5,171 bases of DNA, taken from JAXJYR01 sp964593515. GTDB taxonomy: Bacteria; Bacillota_I; Bacilli_A; Erysipelotrichales; Erysipelotrichaceae. Location of the stretch: assembly GCA_964593515.1 (NCBI GenBank), contig CAZQJH010000109.1, positions 1 through 5,171 on the forward strand. Direction: 5' to 3'. The translations under genes and the position numbers were made by a program. The notes under the pieces are model-generated. The model did no database searches, was not told where the DNA came from, and saw only the letters and a list, made by a program, of their open reading frames with translations. Shown piece after piece: positions 1 through 5,171 of the stretch. Every line of letters starts with the position of its first letter. The first letter of the stretch is position 1.

Positions 1-704
1 TCATTAATAAAAGCATTGTTATTAGGTTTATCTTCTTCTTGAGGCTTTCTTTTGATATCTAATATTTTAATATTATTAATATAATCTGCTCGATAGGTAC
101 GCATTCCTTGATAAGCATGATTATAACAATTTAAATAAGGATGACCATCACGATGGATAATATGATAAGGAGATACAATTACACCAGGTCTAACAACTTG
201 TAATTCTTTGTTTATATCATAACCATGATAATCAAAACTAATTTGTTTATTACCTTTGATAGCGTCCATAATTTCGCTATAAACATACAATAACTGTTTA
301 TCATTGCGGGCATTTTGATTGTTTTCAGTAAAAATATTGCAGTAATCATCTCTCACAATACTACTAGTTGATTTTAATAACGCATCTCTAATCTTTTGAC
401 GTTGTGAATCATCAATATAATGAGATGAGTAAAGGGTATCTAATAACAACTGAATATGAGCTGGTTCGATTGTATGTGTAAAGAAATAAGTTCTAGTTTT
501 GAAGTTTTTTTCATCAAAAGCAATACAATCATCAAACATTTCATTAATTGTTTTAATATATTCCCCAAATGTTTTACGATTAATTTCAATACCATCTTTA
601 GCTAAATGTTCATTTATTTCTTTTCTAGTTAAATGAGTATTCGTATCTGAATATGTAAATAAAATTTTTAATAAAGATAAAATAGCACTACGTTTATCAC
701 CCAT
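1..704 (-). CDS. HTH/WYL-domain transcriptional regulator, partial (C-terminus outside window)
   Basis: Reading the minus strand from ATG at 704-702 gives 234 uninterrupted codons that run off the left edge. Residues about 5-62 form a winged-helix-like region (LTRKEINEHL, then INRKTFGEYIKTI), as in DeoR/YafY-type regulators. Residues about 80-118 are the helical linker usual in this family (PAHIQLLLDTL). Residues about 140-215 match a WYL domain: QISFDYHG, then VVRPGVIVSPY, GHPYLNCYN and RTYRADYI. WYL domains generally bind a small ligand or nucleic acid and control the attached DNA-binding domain. The eponymous WYL motif is changed here to PYL, and the visible protein has no Trp. Family members are usually 300-330 residues, so about 80-100 residues (the WCX part) are missing only because of the window edge. 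The start is supported by AGAGGTG at 717-711. The gene is divergent from rapZ, and control of its own promoter or rapZ's is possible but inferred. Confidence 0.85.
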   Translation of the reverse strand, partial: MGDKRSAILSLLKILFTYSDTNTHLTRKEINEHLAKDGIEINRKTFGEYIKTINEMFDDCIAFDEKNFKTRTYFFTHTIEPAHIQLLLDTLYSSHYIDDSQRQKIRDALLKSTSSIVRDDYCNIFTENNQNARNDKQLLYVYSEIMDAIKGNKQISFDYHGYDINKELQVVRPGVIVSPYHIIHRDGHPYLNCYNHAYQGMRTYRADYINNIKILDIKRKPQEEDKPNNNAFIN

Positions 705-723
705 GTTAATCACCTCTGTGTTC

Positions 724-732
724 ATTTTAACA
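724..732 (-). promoter_or_regulatory. Candidate extended -10 promoter for the WYL regulator
   Basis: The minus strand reads TGTTAAAAT from 732 to 724, an extended -10 (TG-N) followed by TAAAAT, five of six matches to TATAAT. No good -35 hexamer lies 16-18 bases upstream (TATATT at 752-747 is poor), which an extended -10 can tolerate. Transcription would start near 717, leaving a leader of about a dozen bases that begins at the ribosome binding site. The short leader lowers confidence. Confidence 0.4.
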
Positions 733-754
733 TAATTATTTAATAGAATATAGA
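727..754 (+). promoter_or_regulatory. Candidate sigma-A-type promoter for the rapZ-yvcK-whiA operon
   Basis: TTAACA at 727-732 (five of six to TTGACA) is followed after 16 bases by TATAGA at 749-754 (four of six to TATAAT). The predicted start near 761 gives a leader of about 36 bases before the rapZ ATG at 797. The -35 hexamer overlaps the extended -10 proposed for the divergent WYL regulator. An alternative -10, TATGAT at 769-774, has no matching -35. The region is so AT-rich that chance matches are likely. Confidence 0.45.
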
Positions 755-796
755 AGAAAAATAAATAATATGATAAACTTATGACAGGTGATGAAC

Positions 797-1645
797 ATGG
801 AAAAACATATTGTATTAGTAACAGGAATGTCAGGAGCAGGAAAATCAAGTGCAATGAGTGCCTTAGAAGATATGGGATATCATTGTATTGATAATTATCC
901 AGTAGCCTTAATCGAAGAATTTGCACGTTTTTTAACTAATTGTGAAGAAGAACAATATCAAAATATTGCTTTAGCTACTTCAGCTAGTGATTATATTAAG
1001 TTTGTGCAATATTTTAAAAATGTTGAAGCTAAAATTCAAGTTGTTTACTTGGATGCTAATGATGAAACATTATTATTACGTTATAAATTTACACGACGTA
1101 ATCATCCATTAATTATTCGTAAACAAGCAATTAGTTTAGAAGAAGCAATTGAAAAAGAACGTGATTTATTTAAAGGATTAATTGACCATAATCATATTCA
1201 TATCGATACAAGTAAATTAAATACAAGTAATTTAAAAGATGTTTTAATTGAAAAATTAGCTTTAGATCAAAAACGAACTTTCGCTATTTCATTTATGTCA
1301 TTTGGTTTTAAACATGGGATACCACGTGATGCTGATTTTGTTTTTGATGCTCGTTTTTTACCTAACCCATTTTATTTAGAAGATTTAAAATATTTAACGG
1401 GGGAAGATCAAGCAGTATATGATTATGTAATGAGTTTTGATGAAAGTAAAGAATATGTTCAACAGATTATTAATTGTTTAGATGTAGCCTTTAGAGAATA
1501 TGATAAACAAAATCGTAGTCATATTTGTGTAGCAATTGGCTGTACAGGTGGACATCATCGTAGTGTTACCTTAACTAATTATCTATATAAATACTATTGT
1601 GAACATTATACTTGTTATAAAGCTCATCGTGATTTATTGGTATAA
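797..1645 (+). CDS. rapZ: RapZ/YvcJ family P-loop nucleotide-binding protein
   Basis: A 282-residue protein, close to the usual 280-295 for RapZ/YvcJ. The N-terminal P-loop domain has Walker A GMSGAGKSS at 10-18 and the IDNYP motif at 31-35 (usually VDNLP). Then come RRNHPL at 100-105 and the family-typical C-terminal domain: FGFKHGIP at 170-177, DARFLPNP at 184-191, LTGEDQAVYDYV at 200-211, GCTGGHHRSV at 248-257 and HRDLL near the end. YvcJ of Bacillus subtilis binds and hydrolyses ATP and GTP. E. coli RapZ is an RNA-binding adaptor that directs GlmZ decay, but that role should not be assumed in Bacillota. The reading frame is open from a GTG at 788, but ATG 797 is preferred: AGGTGAT at 787-793 sits correctly before it, and family members begin just before the P-loop strand. 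The DxR motif usually found after the DNLP segment is not evident (LATSASDY). It is the first gene of a tight operon, 3 bases before yvcK. Confidence 0.95.
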   Translation: MEKHIVLVTGMSGAGKSSAMSALEDMGYHCIDNYPVALIEEFARFLTNCEEEQYQNIALATSASDYIKFVQYFKNVEAKIQVVYLDANDETLLLRYKFTRRNHPLIIRKQAISLEEAIEKERDLFKGLIDHNHIHIDTSKLNTSNLKDVLIEKLALDQKRTFAISFMSFGFKHGIPRDADFVFDARFLPNPFYLEDLKYLTGEDQAVYDYVMSFDESKEYVQQIINCLDVAFREYDKQNRSHICVAIGCTGGHHRSVTLTNYLYKYYCEHYTCYKAHRDLLV

Positions 1646-1648
1646 AAG

Positions 1649-2593
1649 ATGAAGAAAATTGTTGTAATTGGTGGTGGAAGTGGTCTATCACAAATGCTAA
1701 GAGGAATTAAACAAATTCCTAATATTGAACTAAGTGCGATTGTAACAGTTGCGGATGATGGAGGAAGTACTGGAAGATTAAGACGTCAATTCCATATTCC
1801 AGCAATGGGAGATATTCGTAATGTAATGTGTGCGATGGCTGAAGATGAAAGCTTCTTTACAGAATTAATGAATTATCGCTTTGGTGGTAATGAAGATGTC
1901 GGCGGACATAATTTAGGTAACTTAATTCTTACAGCTTTAAGTGATAAAGAAGGAAGTTTTTTAAAAGCAATTCAAACCATTTCTAGTTTTTTAAAAGTTA
2001 AAGGGAAAATTATTCCTTGTTCATTAGAAATTTTAACTTTATATGCGAGAATGGAAGATGGTACAATTGTGAAAGGGGAAAGTAATATTCCTAAATACAA
2101 TAACCGGATTCAAAATGTATATTATGATCATGAAACAATTGCTTGTGAAGAAGCTATTAAAGCTATTAATGAAGCTGATTTAATTGTTTATGGGATAGGT
2201 AGTTTATATACTAGTGTTATTCCTAATTTAATTATTAAAGGCGTAAGTGAAGCTATTAGTAAAAGTAAAGCTAAAAAAGTATATTTTGCAAATGCTATGA
2301 CTCAACCTGGAGAAAGTGATGGTTATTCTTTAGAAGAACATGTTAAAGCGATATGGGAGCATAGTGATGATAAAGCGGTTGATATTGTTATAACGCATAC
2401 TAATAAAATTAGTGCTGAATTATGTGCTAAATATGCTCAATTTAATAGTATTGAAGTTAAAGTTAAAGAAGATAAACATCCATATGAAATTATATATCGT
2501 GATATTTTAACTTTTGATGAAGGAGTTATTCGTCATGATAGTTTAAAAGTAAAACAAGTATTAGAAGAGATTATTGCGAAAGTTGGTGATTAG
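1649..2593 (+). CDS. yvcK: YvcK/MgfK gluconeogenesis factor (CofD-like UDP-sugar-binding protein)
   Basis: A full-length 314-residue member of the YvcK family, which shares its fold with the 2-phospho-L-lactate transferase CofD. Motifs in order are GGGSG at 8-12, VADDGGSTGRLRR at 34-46, GDIRN at 54-58, GGHNLGN at 85-91, YGIGSLYTS at 181-189 and NAMTQPGESDGY at 215-226. These glycine-rich loops form the nucleotide-sugar site. In Bacillus subtilis YvcK binds UDP-glucose and UDP-GlcNAc, is needed for growth on gluconeogenic carbon sources and affects cell shape through peptidoglycan synthesis. It is cytoplasmic, and no coenzyme F420 role is expected. ATG 1649 lies 3 bases after the rapZ stop. 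The only ribosome-binding match is a weak GGTAT at 1639-1643, so translation is probably coupled to rapZ. The gene ends with TAG, and whiA starts on the next base. Confidence 0.96.
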   Translation: MKKIVVIGGGSGLSQMLRGIKQIPNIELSAIVTVADDGGSTGRLRRQFHIPAMGDIRNVMCAMAEDESFFTELMNYRFGGNEDVGGHNLGNLILTALSDKEGSFLKAIQTISSFLKVKGKIIPCSLEILTLYARMEDGTIVKGESNIPKYNNRIQNVYYDHETIACEEAIKAINEADLIVYGIGSLYTSVIPNLIIKGVSEAISKSKAKKVYFANAMTQPGESDGYSLEEHVKAIWEHSDDKAVDIVITHTNKISAELCAKYAQFNSIEVKVKEDKHPYEIIYRDILTFDEGVIRHDSLKVKQVLEEIIAKVGD

Positions 2594-3544
2594 ATGTCAT
2601 TTACAATGGAAGTTAAACAAGAAATAGTAAATAATGAATTACATGATTGTTGTATTAGAGCACAGTTAAGTGCCTTTATCTTAATGAATTCAACCATTAA
2701 TATTACTAGTGGGGGAATGAATATTACCGTTAAAAGTGAAAATGCTACAACAGCTAGAAGAATATATACTTTAGTTAAAGCAAGATATCAAGTAGAAACG
2801 CAAATTTCAATTATTCAAAAGATGGTCTTAAAGAAAAATAAAGTATATATGATTAGAATTAAAAATAAAGCTCAAGAAATATTAGAAGATTTAGATATTT
2901 TAACAGATGAAGGATTAAGAAGATATCCAAATCGTGAATTAGTAGCTAAAGAATGTTGTGCTAGAGCTTATTTAGCTGGAGCTTTTTTAGCTGGAGGTAG
3001 TGTTAATTCGCCAACTAATTGTAATTATCATTTAGAAATTAGCTCTATTCATGAAGAAACAGCTTTATTCCTTCAACAATTAATGATTGAATATGGAATG
3101 AATGCGAAACATATTAAACGACGTAATCAAGAAGTAGTCTATTTAAAAGCTAGTGATTCAATTAGTGACTTCTTACGTTGTATTGGTGCAAATGATGCCT
3201 TATTTACCTTTGAAGATAGTCGTATTCAACGTGATTTCATTAACTCATTTACTAGATTAGATAACTGTGAATTAGCTAATGAAATGAAAAGTATGGCTGC
3301 GGGTAAAAAACAATTAGAAGATATTGAATGGATTGAAACTTATGTAGGACTAGAAACTTTACCAGTTAAACTACAACGAGCTGCTTATGCACGTAAAGCT
3401 TTACCGGAAGCAAGTTTATTAGAGCTATGTGAGTACTGTGAAGAAACCTATGATGAAGTAATTTCTAAATCAGGAATGAAACATCGCTTAGCCAAAATAA
3501 AAGAAAAAGCAAAAGAAATAGCAACGAAGTATAAAGAAGACTAA
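2594..3544 (+). CDS. whiA: WhiA DNA-binding regulator / cell-division factor
   Basis: A 316-residue WhiA of normal length. Residues 1-85 are the WhiA N-terminal domain (MSFTMEVKQEI matches the usual MSF..E.K.EL start). Residues about 120-215 are the degenerate LAGLIDADG homing-endonuclease-like domain, with YLAGAFLAGGSV at 126-137 and YHLEI at 145-149. Endonuclease acidic residues are lost, as in all WhiA proteins. Residues about 220-310 are the C-terminal helix-turn-helix: LPEASLLELCEYC at 269-281 and ISKSGMKHRLAKI at 290-302. In Streptomyces WhiA activates sporulation-septation genes; in Bacillus subtilis it influences cell division and chromosome segregation, apparently without changing transcription strongly. 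The ATG directly follows the yvcK stop. Its binding site GGTGAT (2585-2590) lies inside the end of yvcK, so the two are translationally coupled. No terminator follows, and transcription probably continues into the next gene. Confidence 0.96.
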   Translation: MSFTMEVKQEIVNNELHDCCIRAQLSAFILMNSTINITSGGMNITVKSENATTARRIYTLVKARYQVETQISIIQKMVLKKNKVYMIRIKNKAQEILEDLDILTDEGLRRYPNRELVAKECCARAYLAGAFLAGGSVNSPTNCNYHLEISSIHEETALFLQQLMIEYGMNAKHIKRRNQEVVYLKASDSISDFLRCIGANDALFTFEDSRIQRDFINSFTRLDNCELANEMKSMAAGKKQLEDIEWIETYVGLETLPVKLQRAAYARKALPEASLLELCEYCEETYDEVISKSGMKHRLAKIKEKAKEIATKYKED

Positions 3545-3572
3545 ACATAGTAATACTAAAAATGGTGATAGA

Positions 3573-4055
3573 ATGCACATGTTATATATAGTATTAACTA
3601 TGTTTTCTTTTTTAAGTAATCAACGTTATGAAGTTAAATATATCGAAGTAAAGAATAACGATATAATTATTGAATTTCTAAATAAACAATATCAAGTGGA
3701 ATTATTTAATGTAAAGCTTAATAAACAAGCTAGTAGTTATATGCAAGAAATATTAAATAATAGCCAAGAAGTTAAGATTGAATTAGATGATGAAATAAAA
3801 CAAGAAGATAAATTAATCGCTTATGTTTTTGTCGATGATACTTTATTACAACAATTATTAATTGATGAAGGATATGCTAAACTTAAAATTAATAATCCTA
3901 ATTATCATTATTTTAATCAAGAACGTAAAGTAATTAATTATCAAGTTAAAAAGAAACCAATATTAAAACAAGATTACCATGGTAGTATTTATTTAATGGG
4001 GTTTTATCTAATGACGATCATAAGCTTAAAAAGCTTTAATAAGGCTAGAAAATAA
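3573..4055 (+). CDS. Putative degenerate thermonuclease-like (SNc-fold) protein with hydrophobic termini
   Basis: A 160-residue protein not confidently assigned to a named family. Residues about 45-106 resemble the second half of staphylococcal nuclease: KQASSYMQEIL (compare EASAFTKKM), QEVKIELDDE (IEVEFDKG), DKLIAYVFVDDTLLQQLLIDEGYAKLK (GRGLAYIYADGKMVNEALVRQGLAKV). The RLLLVDTPE-like strand is replaced by VELFNVKLN at 42-50, with none of its catalytic Arg, Asp or Glu, and the active-site Arg of the DKYGR segment appears to be Lys80. Enzymatic activity is therefore doubtful. Residues 3-14 are hydrophobic (short signal or anchor); residues 139-152 are a second hydrophobic stretch followed by K153, K157, R159 and K160, suggesting a short C-terminal membrane segment with a cytoplasmic tail. 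The start is chosen at 3573 because GGTGAT at 3564-3569 is well placed; ATG 3579 is too far away. It lies 28 bases after whiA, in the same transcription unit. The fold is inferred from pattern alone. Confidence 0.6.
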   Translation: MHMLYIVLTMFSFLSNQRYEVKYIEVKNNDIIIEFLNKQYQVELFNVKLNKQASSYMQEILNNSQEVKIELDDEIKQEDKLIAYVFVDDTLLQQLLIDEGYAKLKINNPNYHYFNQERKVINYQVKKKPILKQDYHGSIYLMGFYLMTIISLKSFNKARK

Positions 4056-4063
4056 GCTATAAT
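4035..4063 (+). promoter_or_regulatory. Possible internal promoter for the acetyltransferase gene
   Basis: A perfect TATAAT lies at 4058-4063, just after the stop of the preceding gene, with a weak -35 (TTTAAT at 4035-4040, three of six) 17 bases upstream. Transcription would begin near 4070, at the AAAGGAG ribosome binding site (4069-4075), leaving almost no leader. It may therefore be a chance match in AT-rich sequence. Confidence 0.3.
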
Positions 4064-4083
4064 GGTATAAAGGAGTTGGTGTT

Positions 4084-5001
4084 ATGATTAATGAAGCTAA
4101 TATTAATGATCAAAGAGAATTATATCAATTGTGGAAAAGTGCTTATCCCACGATGAATACCCAACTGTTACGTTTAAAAAGTGAAATGATTAGTGATAAT
4201 AGTAAATGTGTTACTTTAAGAATTGATAATAAAATTGTTTCTGCTATTCAAATGAATAAAATGATCTTAAGTTTTAAAAATCGTAAATTTGTGGTAGATT
4301 ATTTATTACAAAGTGCGACTTTACCTGATTATCGACGTAAAGGATATATGCATCAATTAATGCAAAGTGTCATGGATGAATCTAGTCATAGACATATGTT
4401 TACCTTTGTGAAAGCTTATTATCCTAAATTATATGAAAAATATGGTTTTGAAGTTATTTATGAACGTAAGAAATATCATATTCGTGGTGATGCTTTAAAA
4501 GATGTGAAAAGTAAAAGAATTAGTAATGAAGCTAGTAGTGATGAATTATTACAAGCTTATAAAGAATTTATTAAACATTTTGATGCTTATTTTGAACGTG
4601 ATATTACATATTATGAACAATTATTGAAAGAATTAAAAATTGGGATTAAACATTTAGTGGTTTATCGTAATAGTAAAGATATTGTTTGTGGTTATGCGAT
4701 TTATAGTAGTCATAAAAATATTGCGGAAGTAGAAGAGATTGTATATTTAGATTCTAATGCTTTAAGTAAGATGCTTAAAGCTGTATTAGGTTATCATAAA
4801 ATGGTTGTGGTGGAAGTTAGTAGTAAAGAGCGATTAGAACGTTTATTTCCACAAGCTTTAGTTAAACGACAATCATATATGATGGCTAAGTTAAATTACA
4901 ATGATTTATTTGAGAAATTATATCGTTGTAAAGTTAAAGGGGTAAAAGATGCTTATGATATCTTACAAAAACCAATGTGGGCTCATGTCTTAGATTATTA
5001 A
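4084..5001 (+). CDS. GNAT family N-acetyltransferase, Eis/COG4552-like
   Basis: A 305-residue protein whose N-terminal half is a GNAT acetyltransferase: strand 4 at about 70-80 (VDYLLQSATLP), then the acetyl-CoA pyrophosphate loop DYRRKGYMHQLM at 82-93 (R-R-K-G-Y-M fitting Q/R-x-x-G-x-A), then YYPKLYEKYGFEVIYERK at 112-129, the family's usual region after the substrate strand. The QSATLPDYR and Y-x-x-x-GF pattern recalls the Eis/COG4552 group. Residues about 150-265 look like a second, degenerate GNAT-like lobe. From 264 (SYMMAKLNYNDLF) the sequence resembles the start of the SCP2-type C-terminal domain of Eis proteins, but it ends 40 residues later, whereas Eis is near 400 residues. The substrate is unknown; amines, peptides or aminoglycosides cannot be told apart from sequence. 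A strong AAAGGAG site at 4069-4075 fixes the start. It is the last gene before the terminator. Confidence 0.85.
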   Translation: MINEANINDQRELYQLWKSAYPTMNTQLLRLKSEMISDNSKCVTLRIDNKIVSAIQMNKMILSFKNRKFVVDYLLQSATLPDYRRKGYMHQLMQSVMDESSHRHMFTFVKAYYPKLYEKYGFEVIYERKKYHIRGDALKDVKSKRISNEASSDELLQAYKEFIKHFDAYFERDITYYEQLLKELKIGIKHLVVYRNSKDIVCGYAIYSSHKNIAEVEEIVYLDSNALSKMLKAVLGYHKMVVVEVSSKERLERLFPQALVKRQSYMMAKLNYNDLFEKLYRCKVKGVKDAYDILQKPMWAHVLDY

Positions 5002-5002
5002 A

Positions 5003-5046
5003 AAAAACGGGGTGGAGATAAACCCCGTTTTTATTATTATTTTTTA
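5003..5046 (+). terminator. Rho-independent terminator of the rapZ operon
   Basis: AAAAACGGGG at 5003-5012 pairs perfectly with CCCCGTTTTT at 5023-5032 (10 base pairs, loop of 10 bases). It is followed by a T-rich run, ATTATTATTTTTTA, to 5046. It starts two bases after the acetyltransferase stop and so ends the upstream transcription unit. The A-run on the left arm could give partial activity on the other strand, but no convergent gene is visible. Confidence 0.93.
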
Positions 5047-5072
5047 GAATTTATCTTCTTCATACGTATAAT
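5043..5072 (+). promoter_or_regulatory. Candidate promoter for the gene at the right edge
   Basis: TTTAGA at 5043-5048 (four of six to TTGACA) and a perfect TATAAT at 5067-5072 are 18 bases apart. Transcription would start near 5079, just at the AAGGTGA ribosome binding site (5079-5085). The position directly after a strong terminator makes a promoter here logical, although the leader would be very short. Confidence 0.45.
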
Positions 5073-5089
5073 AATATGAAGGTGAAAAC

Positions 5090-5171
5090 ATGATAGAGTC
5101 ACTACTGATTATGCAATATAAAGAGCGATATGATGAATGTGCTAAGCGAATTATGTCTAATAAATATATTT
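5090..5171 (+). CDS. Unidentified protein, N-terminal fragment
   Basis: Twenty-seven codons are visible, starting MIESLLIMQYKERY and continuing to the window edge without a stop. AAGGTGA at 5079-5085 is a good ribosome binding site, four bases before the ATG, and the start is in a gap after a terminator with its own candidate promoter. The residues suggest an amphipathic helix with charged positions (KERYDECAKR) and no signal peptide. No family can be recognised from so short a piece. Confidence 0.6.
   Translation, partial: MIESLLIMQYKERYDECAKRIMSNKYI

Noticed and set aside
732..739. Palindrome ATAATTAT between the divergent genes as an operator.
   Set aside because: It is only eight AT bases, does not extend, and is expected by chance at this base composition.
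2145..2180. Short direct repeats of GAAGCTATTAA/GAAGCTG type within yvcK.
   Set aside because: They encode the expected helix (EEAIKAINEAD) and reflect biased codon use in AT-rich coding sequence.
2972..3004. LAGLIDADG-like motif in whiA as a sign of a homing endonuclease or mobile intron.
   Set aside because: This degenerate domain is a normal part of every WhiA protein, and there is no intron or intein boundary around it.
4022..4037. Repeated AAGCTT separated by AAA near the end of the nuclease-like gene, able to form a small hairpin.
   Set aside because: It lies inside the coding sequence of the hydrophobic tail, the stem is only about six bases and AT-rich, and no T-run follows. It is not a credible terminator or operator.
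797..5001. Possible Mycoplasma-type genetic code (TGA as Trp), given the AT-rich sequence.
   Set aside because: All Trp codons in yvcK, whiA and the acetyltransferase are TGG, and the core proteins are full length without reading through any TGA.

Overview
The window is AT-rich (roughly 30% G+C by eye) and typical of a low-GC member of the Bacillota. The central block, rapZ/yvcJ, mgfK/yvcK and whiA in that order, is a conserved Firmicute neighbourhood. All four Trp codons in the complete genes are TGG and no in-frame TGA is needed, so the code looks standard (table 11) and not the Mycoplasma code. Base composition and gene order suggest something like an Erysipelotrichales or related lineage, but that placement is an inference and is not proven here.

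Layout. The left edge (1-704, minus strand) holds the N-terminal 234 codons of a helix-turn-helix/WYL-domain transcriptional regulator that runs out of the window. A 92-base intergenic region separates it from a plus-strand gene set and appears to contain overlapping divergent promoters. The plus-strand set is tightly packed: rapZ (start best placed at 797), yvcK after 3 bases, whiA after 0 bases, then after 28 bases a small protein resembling a degenerate staphylococcal-nuclease (thermonuclease/SNc) domain with hydrophobic ends, then after 28 bases a GNAT acetyltransferase distantly like the Eis/COG4552 group. A strong rho-independent terminator follows the acetyltransferase stop at once. A new gene starts at 5090 behind its own candidate promoter and is cut after 27 codons.

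How the genes fit together. RapZ/YvcJ is a nucleotide-binding P-loop protein, YvcK binds UDP-sugars and is tied to carbon flux and cell-wall precursor supply, and WhiA is a DNA-binding protein linked to cell division and chromosome segregation. In Bacillus subtilis these three are followed by the HPr paralogue crh. Here that place is taken by the nuclease-like protein and the acetyltransferase, neither with an assigned role. The most interesting item is the nuclease-like protein: it keeps an SNc-like C-terminal half but seems to lack the catalytic Arg/Asp/Glu set, and it has a hydrophobic segment at each end. Nothing in the window resembles a CRISPR array, IS element, tRNA, rRNA or prophage, and most of it looks like ordinary core genome.
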